Translations under genes and position numbers: made by a program
Notes under the pieces: model-generated
Database searches by the model: none
The model's input: only the letters and a program-made list of their open reading frames with translations
What the model was told of the DNA's origin: nothing
In this document: positions 1-11,171 of the stretch, piece by piece
Layout of the letters: every line of letters starts with the position of its first letter
Numbering within the stretch: the first letter of the stretch is position 1
Assembly: GCF_003315515.1 (NCBI RefSeq)
Contig: NZ_QNRY01000005.1
Coordinates: 1 to 64,000, forward strand
Origin: Brenneria salicis ATCC 15712 = DSM 30166
GTDB lineage: Bacteria > Pseudomonadota > Gammaproteobacteria > Enterobacterales > Enterobacteriaceae
Direction: 5' to 3'
Length of the DNA stretch: 64,000 nt

Positions 1-454
1 TACGCAGGGTGGGCGCAGCTCTGCGCCATACCAGTCCAGCGGCAGGCAACCATCGACGTACGGTGGAAGCATGCAACTGACAGCCGGTTATCTCGCGGAC
101 TTTTATCGCCAGAAGCTCGGTACTCCAGCGGGAACGCTGATAACCAAAATCGCCGGGAGAATGCTTTACAAGCTCACGTAACAATGAGCAGATATGTTCA
201 AACGGCCAGCGACGGGAACGCCCTGCGGGTAAAGACTTCAGGCCTTCAACTCCCGATAACGTAAACCAGTTAATCCATCGCCCCACCGATGAGCGTGCGC
301 AACAGAGCGTTCTGGCGACATCGCTGACACGGTCGCCCCGATGCAGCATTAACAGGGCGAGCAGTCTTCGGGCATGATTCTTGTCGCGTGTTTTATGGAT
401 GGTTTTCTGCATCCGACGTCGTTCGGTACGGGGTATTGGTGCTATGATCGGCAT
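1..454 (-). CDS. IS630-family transposase, N-terminal part (runs off left edge)
   Basis: Reading leftwards from an ATG at 452-454, the frame stays open for 151 codons to the window edge, so only the N-terminal part is present. The protein starts MPIIAPIPRTERRRMQK and has a basic helix-turn-helix region at about residues 38-62 (GDRVSDVARTLCCARSSVGR) followed by SLPAGRSRRWPF and LHASTVRRWLPAAGLVWRR. This is the DNA-binding half of IS630-type transposases; the DDE catalytic domain would lie outside. The right IS end should lie between 455 and about 545, but with the other end missing I cannot define the inverted repeat. The element sits just upstream of the yjgM/TPS island. Family assignment is from recognition of the sequence. 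Confidence 0.8.
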   Translation of the reverse strand, partial: MPIIAPIPRTERRRMQKTIHKTRDKNHARRLLALLMLHRGDRVSDVARTLCCARSSVGRWINWFTLSGVEGLKSLPAGRSRRWPFEHICSLLRELVKHSPGDFGYQRSRWSTELLAIKVREITGCQLHASTVRRWLPAAGLVWRRAAPTLR

Positions 455-1105
455 CGCTCAGTCCGGTTGGTGATTTGTGATTTTTAGCGATTGATCAGAT
501 CGCTCAACTCGGACTGAGTTCCCTCAAAGTGATCTACTATTTGGAACAGCTATTTAGCCCTGATATTATGTGGTTAATCATCAAACACTCTTTAGTCATC
601 ATGGAGTACGAGAGTACAAATCTTAATGTCTATTAGGAAAATTCCCAACAAACTGAGCATGCTAATAATAAAAAATTATTGTTTAAGATTTTTATTTATG
701 GCGGAATATTATCTCTGTAGTTTTAGTTACCATAACATATATGATATTTCCCTTAGTTCTCTTGCCAAAACGTCTTCATTGATAACCTGCTACAAACTTC
801 ATCAAGGCTGACAAAACCCTCTTTGTTTCCACCCACAATATTTTCACCAGCAAGCCACAGCCTTGAGACAGTGAGTTTGAAACCACTGTGTTACAGTAAT
901 GTTCGCATATGCCTGTCGAGTTATTGCATCAAAACGGCATTAAATGGTATTACACTTGCATCTATCCGATAGATTTTGGGATGCAGGAAGGCGAAAACAG
1001 CATGGTTCCTCTCACTGTTCGAGCCAACAGACCTATAGCCCGCAAGCAAGGTGGGTATAGAATCATGCGTGAGACGACCAAAGTAAAAATACAAGAGCGA
1101 GCATC
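455..1105. other. Gene-free stretch between IS element and yjgM
   Basis: About 650 bp without a convincing gene. The first 80-90 bp probably belong to the IS630 element. The middle (about 560-830) is AT-rich with only short, low-quality frames. A near-perfect palindrome at 960-974 (arms ATCTATC and GATAGAT around one base) lies in the probable upstream region of yjgM and could be an operator, but no regulator can be assigned. I see no tRNA or other RNA gene here. Confidence 0.5.
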
Positions 1106-1609
1106 ATGACCACCGCAATTTCCGCCAGCCTTAGGGGGCGCCCAATTACCGCACAAGACGATGCCGCGATCGCCCGTGTTATCCGCTGCGTGTCGGCGGA
1201 ATTCGGTTTGACGTCCGACAAAGGCTACACCGTATCCGATCCCGATCTGGATAATTTGTTTGCCTTGTACAATCAACCAAATAGCGCCTATTGGATTGTG
1301 GAATATGCAGGGGAAGTGGTTGGCGGCGTCGGCATTGCGCCCCTGACGGCAAGCGATGATGACGTGTGCGAATTGCAAAAAATGTATTTTTTACCCGTCG
1401 CGCGCGGCAAGGGCCTGGCAAGACAACTCGCTTTACAAGCATTGGAATTTGCTCGTCAGCGAGGTTTTGGTCGCTGCTATCTGGAAACCACGGGTCACCT
1501 GACCAGCGTCATCCGCCTCTATCAGTCGCTTGGATTCGAACGTATCCCTTATTCTATGGGTAATACCGGCCATACCGATTGTGAAGTGACCATGCTGAAA
1601 ACGCTGTAA
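1106..1609 (+). CDS. yjgM: GNAT family N-acetyltransferase (YjgM/OatA-like)
   Basis: This 167-residue protein closely resembles E. coli YjgM along its length: [20 protein letters not shown], then [18 protein letters not shown], then the acetyl-CoA-binding segment [20 protein letters not shown] (motif A, about residues 91-110), and a C-terminal [17 protein letters not shown] enzymes transfer an acetyl group from acetyl-CoA to an amine; the in vivo substrate is not clear from sequence. The ATG at 1106 follows a weak purine-rich site (AAGAGCGAG). In E. coli yjgM is next to rraB; here the two are separated by a 9.6-kb secretion island, and a fragment of a second yjgM-like copy lies beside rraB. 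Confidence 0.88.
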   Translation: MTTAISASLRGRPITAQDDAAIARVIRCVSAEFGLTSDKGYTVSDPDLDNLFALYNQPNSAYWIVEYAGEVVGGVGIAPLTASDDDVCELQKMYFLPVARGKGLARQLALQALEFARQRGFGRCYLETTGHLTSVIRLYQSLGFERIPYSMGNTGHTDCEVTMLKTL

Positions 1610-1680
1610 TCAGCGCTCAGATCCCAACGGCCACATTTTGCTTTTGGGAATAGGGATACGTCTAATTAAAAGATAATGAT

Positions 1681-1704
1681 AACCACCCCACATAGGGGGT
1701 GGTT
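1681..1704. terminator. Hairpin between yjgM and the lipoprotein gene
   Basis: A strong inverted repeat (AACCACCCC / GGGGTGGTT with a short loop) lies between the convergent 3' ends of yjgM and the broken lipoprotein gene. There is no clear T-run on either side, so its role as a bidirectional terminator is inferred from position. Confidence 0.5.
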
Positions 1705-1748
1705 GAGACACGATAAAATAACAACCGACGGTTAGTCGTTTCTATTCA

Positions 1749-2478
1749 TTAATATTTTTTTATTATCCTGGTAAATTTTTCTTCGTAATTTTCAGCATTG
1801 GATATACCTCTGCCTTGAGTGATATTTATCGAAGCAGAAAGAAGATTATTCACTTTACCGCTTCGATCAAACTCAACATATAATCTCTCTGATGCACCAG
1901 ATTCTGTGCTCTTTGCAAGGTCGTATAACGGGATATATGATGATGCATCTCTTGATATATCTGTTTTAGCATATACCCAAAGCAAGCTGCCCTCATCAGA
2001 AAAAAGTTATATCTTTAGGCTCGCCTAGTACCGAAACCATTTTCTCTTTTCCGTCTCCTTTATTAATATCCGAAAAAGCTAAATTTTTCGAATTGACGGG
2101 ATCTTTCTCAAAAGCATTCTCTTTTCTGAAATCATTTATAACAACATCATGATTAATGGTTTTATTATCATCGCCATATGCGACATAAAGCTTCCTGTGG
2201 GCATAAGTACCACCAAAGCTATTAAGATTGCCATGATAAACAGCGATGGACTTTTTACCTTCAGGAAAGGTTTTATTTGTCAGCGCGCGCCCCGTATCTC
2301 TTTTGCCAAATATACTGTCAACCGATTCAATCGTTGATTTTCCGTCTATTATCTTGGCGTTTATTTGATTATCACTTAATGCCTTATCAGAAAGCGGTTT
2401 ACTTCCATTCACCCAGGAGGAACAAGAGGTTAGAGCCAGAGCGAATACAGGTATCGTTAACAGTAAAAATTTTTTCAT
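1749..2478 (-). pseudogene. Frameshifted lipoprotein, tandem BamE-like repeats
   Basis: The ATG at 2478 opens a 160-residue frame with a lipoprotein signal peptide (MKKFLLLTIPVFALAL followed by lipobox LTSC, Cys at residue 19). It stops at 1996 just after VLGEPKDITFF. The other frame continues from there (LLWVYAKTDISRDASS to the stop at 1749). Removing one T from the run of six T (minus-strand reading, about 1999-2004) joins the halves into one protein of about 242 residues. Two stretches look alike, STIESVDSIFGK near residue 50 and EKMVSVLGEPKDITFFSDEG...WVYA, resembling the G-x-T-x3-V-x3-LG-x-P pattern of SmpA/BamE-type lipoproteins; this is a fold-level guess. It lies 230 bp downstream of tpsA on the same strand and is AT-rich. 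Function unknown; a real frameshift, a slippery tract and a sequencing error all remain possible. Confidence 0.65.
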
Positions 2479-2707
2479 CTTATAAATCCCTTACATTTTC
2501 AATCTATTATATTTATATATTTACGTCAAAACGTAGTGAACAGCTAAATGAAAATTTTACTTAGCTTGCATTCATAATGCATATAAATTATTATCCTTCT
2601 AATATACTAAAAACAACCAGAATTATCTTATTAATCATAGATATGTATGACTTTTAATCTGAGGTAAGCATTTATTCAGGATTACTCAGCCTATTATTCT
2701 CGGATAG

Positions 2708-5700
2708 TTATTCGAACCTCGGCATCGTCCCCGTCACCAGTTTATGCATCGCATACTGGCGCTCTTCTTCCGTTATCGGATTCAATACGTTGCCGTTTTC
2801 ATCCACCATGTTGGTATTGGTGTAAAGCGATGTCATCAATGCCCCTACATCCTGCAATCCTTTCGGCGCAATCGCCCTCAGATTGAAGTTGTTATTCTCG
2901 GTTGCATTCCGCCCCGCCTGCGCGCCCGCTACCACGCCCGATGTCGAGTCACCCGCCGTGCCTGCCGCCAGTCCGCCTGCCAGCAGAGACAGCGTTCTCA
3001 CCATCTGTTTTTCGCTTTCTGTCAGTTCCGCCGCCGCTTTGCCCGGATACAGACGCTCCGTAATAACCCGCGCCGCCAGTTCTCCGCTCGCCGCACCCGC
3101 CAGAGCGCTGTTGCCCCCCGCTTCCGCCACGATACCCCCCAGCACCGCATGCGCTATCGTATTCGCCGCCACATTCACTTCGCCCTGCGCGTCCGTCGTC
3201 GCCTGCTTGATTACCGTCGCCAGATACGGCGCCGCCCCGCCCGTTATCGCCTGAGCGATGTTGCCCCCCGCCAGGCCCTGCACCGCCGCCGATACCGCCA
3301 TGATGCCCTGACGTACCGCCCCGCCCGTGCCAAAACCGGTGTCCGCCAACGTCTGATTATAGGCTTTCTTATACTCCGTCTGGTAAATATACCCCCGGAT
3401 ATCCGCCTGTGTCGGGTTCAGATTCGGGTTTTCGCCTTTACCCAGCGCCTCTTGCGCCCATTGCCGGTCTTCGGCCGACAGATTCGAGGCCCGCGCTTCC
3501 GCCCTTTCCTTCGCCGCTTTCGTCGCGATTATCGCCCCTTCCGTAGCCGCAATATCTACCGCCTGATTGCTGATTTCCGCTATCAGTTGCATCTGCTGCA
3601 ATCGGCGCTGCTCTTTCTCTTTATCAAATATCGCACTCAGCGTCTGATTGGCATGTTCGACATCGTTGCTCAACTGCGAGACGTCCTGCCGCTGACCAGC
3701 CTGGTCGCGGAGGGTCAGTTGACCGTCGCTCAGCGCCGCACGCGTCATGCTCCCGGCATTGCCGTCGTTGTTCCCGCTTATCAGTGAGTTGGAAGCCAGA
3801 TTGCTTAACTTCTGCATCCCTATCGGCCCGCCGGTGCTGATGCCCACGCCGCTGTGCGAAGTCTCGAACGACGCTTTGTTCTCAATATCACTGAAGCCCA
3901 GCGTTCCCGTCTCCAGCCGGTTTTTCGCCGCCGCCGTCGAGCCGATAACCGCGCCATCCAGTTGAGTATGATTGCCGACGCGGACATCATAACCCCCTTG
4001 TCCGGCAAACAGTCCGGTCTGCTCCTGCACGCTTTGATAGTTGCTGCGCATTTTGTCTTTGCTCAGGCTGAAGCTGGCCGAACCACTGCCCGCGCCATAA
4101 ATCGGGATGCTGACACCCGCGCTCATGCTCTGCTGTTTGCTGTTGTACACATCGCTGTCCTGCTGGCTTTGCAATAGCAAATCACGGCCCACCCGCGCCG
4201 TTATCTGTTCGCCGCTAACCTGTGCGCCTTGCAGCGTCGTATCGCGGCCACTGGTCAACTGTACCTGACGCCCCGCGTCCAGCAGCGTTTCCGTGTAACT
4301 CAGCCCTTCGCCCAGTTCGCGGCCTTTCGCTTTATTCATGCTGGCGTTCACGCTCAGGCTGGCGCCACCGCCGCCTACCCCAAGCTGAGGCCGATGCTGC
4401 CGCCTTTGCTCTGGTTGCTGCCTTGCGTATGCTGACTGTTCTGTGCTGACAACAGATTGATATCGCGTGCGGCATTCAACGTCACATCCTGAGCGGCACG
4501 CAATTCGCCGCCCTGCACCAGAATATCGTCGCCGGTGGCCGTCATCGCCAGATTTCGTCCCGCGTTCAGGCTGCTGCCCTGAGCGATATGCTGCTCAGTC
4601 GTCTGTTCTGATTTCGATGACTGGCTACCCAGCGAGATACTGACGCCCACCACATTATTATTGTTTGCATCCTTATCGCCCTCCGCCTCGGCCAAACGCC
4701 CGGCCTGCAACGCTTGCAGCCGATCATCTTCGGTGGATTTAGCAGTCTGCGCCGTCTGTACCGCCGTATTCAATGCACTGCCCACTGTGCCGCTCAGCGC
4801 CAGCGTCAGACCGCTTTGTTTCTGTTCGTCAGTCTGGCGCTGAGTCTGACGGCTTTGCGCAGCGCTGATCGTCACCGCTTTACCGCGCAGCGTGAGATCC
4901 TGTCCGGCGACCACATCGCTGCCGCGAATAGTCAATGCGTTACCGGCAATCAGCGTGGCGTCGCCTCTTTCACTGCCTATTGTGCTGGCTTTCTCGCTGT
5001 CGCCCTCACTGTCGGTGGTACGCTTCCGGCTGGCCTGACCGATGCTGAAACCGATACCGCCGCTCCCCATCAGGCCGGATTTCTTCTCTTCCCGCAGGTG
5101 GGTTTCCTGATGATTTTCGCGTGCGGTGACCACCGTGATATCTCGCCCTGCCGTCAGCGCCACGTCTTGCGTACCGGCCACCGCACCGCCGGAAATTCGC
5201 AAATCGTTGCCGGCGTTGAGCGCCACGCTATCGCCGCTGAACGTGCTGCCTGTCGCCGCTTGATCCTGAATGCTGTCATGCCGTTCGCTGGACTGCGCCG
5301 AGAAAAGTCCGCGGCTGCTCTGCTTGCTGTGTTCCGTCAGCGAATAAGCGGACTGACCGCTGAGCAGGTTGATGTCATTTCCCGCCTGAGCCTGTAGCCC
5401 TTGTTGCGCCGTTATCGAGGCTGCCACGGCATTCAGATCCTGTCCGGCACGCAGCGTAATTTGTCCGTTGGCGACGATCTGGCTGCCGATATCTTCACGG
5501 GCTGAATAGTGCCGGTAATTATTGCTGTCCCAATCGCTGTTGAGCGTTTCGGTGGTGGTCAGCGTTGTCAGATTCAGGTTATTGCCTGCGCTAAGGCGCA
5601 CTGTGCCGTCGGTGCCGGCGTTGATGACCTGACTGGCCGTCAGATTGATATCCTTCCCTGCCGCCAGCGTCAGTTCGCCTTTATCATTCTGAACATACAT

Positions 5701-8700
5701 CCCCGCGACGCGATCGAGGATACGATTGCTCTCACGCCCGTTCAGCGTGCTGGCGCTATTGGCTATTGATAGTGCCGCCCGCCAGCGCCGTCAGGCGGTC
5801 TTCCCCCTGGATCGCCCCGCCGATATTATTCAGGTCATCACGAACGCGCAGTTCCACCTGTTTACCTAATAGCGAACCGCCCTGATTGTTCAGCGCAGCC
5901 GATGAAATAAACAGCGTATCCCGCGCCGCAATGCGTCCGCTGTTCAACATGCCGCCCGCAAGACCGATGGAAACGTTATTGCCTGCCAGCATGCTGCCCG
6001 CGCCGATTTGCTCATTCGAGCGCACTTTGGCGTAAACCTGCGGCACCAATACCGATTGCGAGGTGCCATCCGGCAATGTGACCGATTTTCTGACCATCCA
6101 CACCATATCCGTGGTGAGCAATGCCATCTGTTCCTGGCTTAACGCCACCCCCGGCGTCAGCGAAAACTGGTGGCCAAACGCGATCCCGGCATCCATCAGC
6201 GCCTTATATTGCGCTTCATCGCTGGTATAACCCGCCAGATAACGCTGGCCGGTCAACTGTGCGATCTGCTCGCGCACCTCGCGCTGTTCATAAAAACCGT
6301 CGCCCAGCCGCTTATCTTTGCCATCGGTTTGGTCGAAGGCTTTCAGCATATAGTCCGAACTCAGCCATTGTTTCTGGTTGGTAAAGCGCGGATCAGTTTC
6401 CACCAGATACCGGCTTTCCGCCGCAGGCTGAAGGGTAAACAGGCTGCTGCCCGGCAGTGTGGCGGTCGGCTGAATAGCATCCTGACCGACCGCGCTGGCG
6501 CGCAACGCCGTGACCGCATAACCCGAACCATTGAAGGAGGCGTTCTGCCGCCAGTCGCTGGCTTGTAGATCGATGGTTTCCACTTTCATTTCAGGGGCAT
6601 AAGTATTGCCGCTGATCCCCTGCGAGGTCTTGGTGACGCCCCGCCAGTTCTTTTTCTTTCGGGCATACCAGCGCTCTTGCCAGCCGACATCGGTGGTGAT
6701 GCGCTCGCCCGGCGTCGCCAGATTGCTCAGTTCCTTAACGCCGTCCATCAGCAAACCCGCGGCAATGACCCGGCTGTCGCTGTTGGTCATTCGCGCCGCC
6801 GTCAGCCACAGGTTGCCGCCGGACAGAATCTGGCCCGGTTCGCTCTCTTTCACCCGCGTCTCGCTAACAGTGCGGGTATACCTGTAGCGATAAAATCGCT
6901 CATCAGCGTAGCCATCCGGCATATGCGCGGTGTTGACGCCGTATTTATTGCGGGTGAACCAGATATCGCTCCAGTTATAGCGCGTGGTGTGTCCACTCAG
7001 CACCGCTTCGTCGATATAGCGGGTGGTCTTGACCGTTTCCGTGACCAGATGGTCGTTGACGTTATTGATCTGACTGGCGGACAGCGCCATGTCCCCCGCC
7101 GATTCAATCGTGGCGCTGTGGTTGTTGATCGTATCAGCCTGCCCCGTCGCCAGTCCCGCCGCTCCAGACTGCCGCCCAGCGCCATCGCGCCGTCGCTGTA
7201 GATCAGCGCCTGTTGCCGGTTATTCAATGTGCCGATGCCCAGATTCAATCCCTGCCGCGCCGCGATAGATCCGCCGATGCCGTTTTCATCCAGATTATTC
7301 AACGTCTGCGACTGCAGGCTAATCCAGTCGCCATAGACGCGGCCACTGCCGATATTGTTCAGCGTTACGGCGTCGATGCGCGTCTGGCCGCCATCAATCA
7401 AACCACAGTTGGTCAGCGTGTCCGTCAGGGTTAGCTGGGTTTTCAGGCTGCTGATTTCCCCGCCTGACTGATTGTCGAGGCGATCAGCGGTGAGCGTTAA
7501 TGCATTACCGGACTGGATTTTCCGGTGGTTGGTCACCTCGCCCGCCACCGTCAAATCAAGTTTGCCATTGGCGATCACATCGCTGTGATTATCGAAACGC
7601 CGCGCGGCAGTCAGCGACATATCGCCGAGCGAGAGCAACTGCCCGTCACCGCTCAGGCTTTCCGCCCTCACCGCCAGCGATTTTCCGGCAATCAGCGTCC
7701 CCCCGGCGTTGTTGACGGCTTTCGCCGCCGCCACACTGAGTTGGCTGTCCGCGCTGATTTGCGCCTGACGGCTGGAAACCGATCCGGCGCTGGCGTTGAG
7801 CGTTACATTCGTCGCCTGCGTCTGGCTGCCATCGGCATTCACCTCAGCCGCCGCCATGCGCAGCGAACCACCCGCCAGATGCTGGCCGTTTGCCTCAATG
7901 CGTTGCGCCGCCGCCAGCGACAAATCGCCGCTATCCGCCACAGAGCCATCGCTATTGATCCCGGCCCCCAGCACCGCGCCTTGTTGGTTGCTGATCTTGT
8001 CCGCGGTTAACGCGGTATGGCGCTGCGCCGCCAGCACGCCCCGGTTGGCGGCTTGTTGCCGCGCGTTTACCGTAACGTCCTGCTGCGCATAGACTTTACC
8101 GTGATTATCCAGATTGCTTCCCGTGAGTTGGACATTCTGGGAGGCATTGATGCTGCCGCTGTTTTCAATGCGGCCATCCGCCGTGATGGTCACGCTGCCC
8201 GCCTGCCCGCCTGCCCGCCTGCCCGCCTGCGCGCCAATCGTCCCGGCGTTGCGCACGCCGACACCTTTTTCCGTGCCGATAAGCTGGATTTTACCGGCGT
8301 ACATGCCGCCAAGTTGCGCCACATCCACCGCCAGTTTCGGCTGTTCCGGCGGCGTCACCGAGGCTGACGATGCGTTATCCGTCCGCCGCTCAACCTGTCG
8401 CAGATCGGCGCTGACGCGGTTGCGTCCGGTGGTCACCGTCAAATCATTGGCCCAAATCCCGGCGTTAATCTCCACCGTCGCGCGATCAGGTCGGTGTATC
8501 CCTGACGGCTGGTATCCATGCCCTGGCCCTGGATGCGAATGTTTCCCTTATCAACCTGATAGCCTTTCGATTGGCCGTTTTCCATCAAGGCTTTACCGGT
8601 GGTCAGCGTCGCCCGGTTCGCATTGATGAAGCCGCAACCGTCACAACTGATGCCCGCGGGGTTGGCGACCACCACCTGCGCTTTTTTCCCGGCGACTTCG

Positions 8701-9199
8701 ATATAACCGTTAAGCTTGCTGGGATCACGCGAATTGACTTCATTAAGAATGATTTTGGCTTCGCCTTTCGCCAGCCAGGGGTTGCCCGTCACCCAGCCTC
8801 CCTGCTGCGTTTGCACCTGCTTCTGCGAATTGTTGAGGATCGCGCCTTGCTGGTTGACATCGAACTGGCTGTAGACATTTCGCGACACGCCGCCCGCGCT
8901 GGGCGTCTGAATATTGACCTGCGGCTTACCGTTCGCCGTCTGCAATATCGTCGGTTTCTGGTTACCGGGCGCATTGCGATCCGCCACGATATTCGCCTGC
9001 GCCGACGGCGCCAACATGACCAGCCCAACGCGCCGAGCATCAGGAACGTCAGCGGCGAAAGCCGCCCCGTCAGTTGACGTAGCGTCGTTCCGCGTCCGGC
9101 AGAAGCGGAACCGCCAACGCAGCCGCGGCAAAGCTCGGAAACCACCATCAAAACGCCACGCGCCCGGTTAAAAACGATGCGATAAAAATGCTTATTCAT
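2708..9199 (-). pseudogene. TpsA: CdiA/HecA-like filamentous hemagglutinin, five frameshifts
   Basis: Reconstructed, this is a secreted exoprotein of about 2160 residues. It begins at 9199 with an extended signal peptide (MNKHFYRIVFNRARG), preceded by AAGGG. The TPS secretion domain follows, with the conserved patch NPAGISCDGCGFIN, then hemagglutinin repeats, and a pre-toxin region (HAVLGGIVAEAGGNSALAG, ATENNNFN in place of VENN). Reading frame is lost at about 9022-9025 (inside the signal peptide), 8476-8484, 7158-7165, 5759-5765 and 4378-4381; on both sides of each break the protein continues correctly in another frame. After TENN only about 55 residues remain before the stop, so no recognisable C-terminal toxin and no immunity gene is present. 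In the family, TpsB exports such proteins for adhesion or contact-dependent inhibition. Several indels are single bases in G/C runs, so assembly error is an alternative for some, but neighbouring long genes are intact. Confidence 0.85.
8195..8234. repeat. Octamer tandem repeat inside tpsA
   Basis: Four perfect copies of CTGCCCGC (8195-8226) and one copy with a single mismatch (8227-8234). On the coding strand it encodes GAQAGRRAGGQAGSVT. Related proteins of this family typically read GAQAG directly followed by SVT, so three extra octamers (24 bp) appear to add exactly eight residues in frame. Because eight is not a multiple of three, gain or loss of a single unit would shift the frame. Confidence 0.85.
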
Positions 9200-9240
9200 T
9201 TTCGTTATCCCTTAACAGAAAGCATTGCTCAACGAATACG

Positions 9241-10962
9241 TTAGTACTGCCAGTTCAGGTTGAAACCCAGAACCACCGGGCTGGTATCGAATCCGCCGGG
9301 TTTGGAAAACGGGACGCCCGCGAACAGGTCATAACCGGTTTTGAACGCGTTGCCGCGCAGACCAATCACCCCGCCCGCCAGATGACGCCCTGACAATATT
9401 TCCGTGCTGTTGTTGCTAATCTCGCCGTAATCCACGCCCAGATACAGTTCCTGATTCTGGAGCGGCGTGCGCCAGGCGAGTTCATTACGCACCAGCCAGC
9501 CATCATCGGCGCTGAGCGTCAGTTCACCGTCAAAGCCGCGCACCGTCCAGCGGTTGCCGATGGAAAACTGATCCTGCGGCGTCAGCCACGTGCTGGCGAT
9601 TTGACGCTGGTATTGCACGTTGTAGCGAAAAGCCTCATCAAACAACGCGAAAGGCACTTCCAGTTCAGTGGAAAACTGCACGATTTTCGCCAGCCCGGTG
9701 CCTTCACCCCGCTCATCTTCCGGCGCGGGCCGCGCGCCGAACCAACGGGTGCCTCGCTGGTAGCTGACGGCGGCGTCCAGCGTCGCCTGCGAAATATAGT
9801 GGCGATGTTGCAAACCAAGCCGCCAGGCGGAGGTATTGCGCCGCTGCACCTCGACTTCCGTATCATTGATAAAATTACGCGATTCGCGGGTCAGCACCTC
9901 GTAACTGATTGAGGTTTTCTGGCTGCCGCTGCGGTGGAGAACACGGCTGAGTTGGACGTTGAGGCTTTCGCTCTCGCCGCGGTAGGTATAGTTTTCATTC
10001 AGACCGGCGATGGTCTGGTTATAGTCATAACCGCTGGCGGTGACGCCCGCCTGCCAGTAGCCAAAGGGAAGCAAGTAATGCGCAACGTAGCTTTTGCTGC
10101 TTTTCCCGCCGCGGCCTTGCAGATCGCGCCCGCCGTAGAGATAGAACGTATCGCTGAGAGAGAAAGGATTATCGAGGAACAGCGTCAAACCGCCCTGATA
10201 GCGACCGGTGCTCCTGGTGCCGGCATCATCCAGCGACGCGCCGATACGCCAGTGACGCGCCTGCTTATAGCTGACCACCACGTCGCTTTCACCCGGATTT
10301 TCTCCCGGAACCAGTTGCATGTCAGCCTGTGCGGTGGGGACGCGCTGTAGATTCTCCAGCCCTTGCTCAATATCGCGCAGATCAAGCAATCCGCCTGCAC
10401 GCGCAGGCAAAGCGCTGTAGAGTTGAATATAACGATCGCTGTCCGGCGACAGCGTGATCTTGCTGACTTTACCGGCCATCACCACCAGTTTCAGCGTTCC
10501 GCTTTTTAAATCCTGTGCCGGCGCGAGTACGCGGGCGGTGACGTAACCGTGATCCACCAGACGGTTCTGCAACGCGCTCATCAACAGATTAATCCCCTTC
10601 GCGCCCAGACACTGGTTCACGGCCTGATCAGCCAGCCGCTGCAAGGGCAGCCAGCCGGGAAAATCCTGCGTTCCCTGTAATTCGACTTGTTTGATCGGGA
10701 AACAAGGGGTCATTTCCACCGGGAAATGTAGTCGGGTGAGGAACGCGCCCGGCGGTTGTAAACGGATGTCCGGCGTCTGAGGCGCCAGTTGCCGCGTCTG
10801 CGCGCGCTGCCGTTCCTGCTGATTGATTTGCTGTTGATTAATCTGCCGCTGCTCAATTTGCTGCGGATCGGGCGGGGTTGCCGCATTAACATCAGGCGCC
10901 AGGAAAGGTAAAAATATCGTAAGCTAGCGAGGCGTAAAAAATGACTTCCGGTGAAAAAGCAA
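9241..10962 (-). pseudogene. TpsB (HecB/FhaC/ShlB-type) transporter with amber codon in signal peptide
   Basis: The partner outer-membrane transporter of the TPS locus. From the ATG at 10719 there are 492 residues: POTRA domains (about residues 8-150) and a beta-barrel with [16 protein letters not shown] (conserved RGF motif of the folded-back loop) ending in the aromatic [11 protein letters not shown]. The frame also reads upstream through a typical N-terminal helix and linker ([31 protein letters not shown]) and the end of a signal peptide ([13 protein letters not shown]), but is interrupted by TAG at 10924-10926. A TTG at 10960 could be the original start (LLFHRKSFFTPR before the stop). 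No ATG, GTG or TTG usable as a start was found between the TAG and the POTRA domains. Without a signal peptide the barrel could not reach the outer membrane, so I call it inactive. tpsA follows 41 bp downstream. Confidence 0.72.
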
Positions 10963-11171
10963 TTAATTAATTTATTGATTTCAAAATAAAAAAATAAAAT
11001 TGAGCAATCCTTGTCATTTTTTCGATACCGAATGAAGTAAATAATTATTGGGATAAATAATTGGTTACATTTTCGCATCGCCTTTCAGCCTTCGAGAATG
11101 GGAAATATCTCATTCAGAGTTAACGACAAAGTAGGATGACAATCCCGCTGGTACATTCGAACAGCCAACAG

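Noticed and set aside
626-811. A 61-codon frame in the AT-rich stretch after the IS element
   Set aside because: No ribosome-binding site, no recognisable domain and AT-rich random-looking composition.
962-1378. A 138-codon minus-strand frame across yjgM
   Set aside because: It overlaps the well-supported YjgM coding region in antisense and has no recognisable domain.
2744-3787. A 347-codon plus-strand frame opposite the tpsA 3' part
   Set aside because: It is the antisense of a GC-rich, alanine-rich coding region; the arginine-rich translation resembles no protein, while the minus strand clearly encodes the CdiA-like pre-toxin region.
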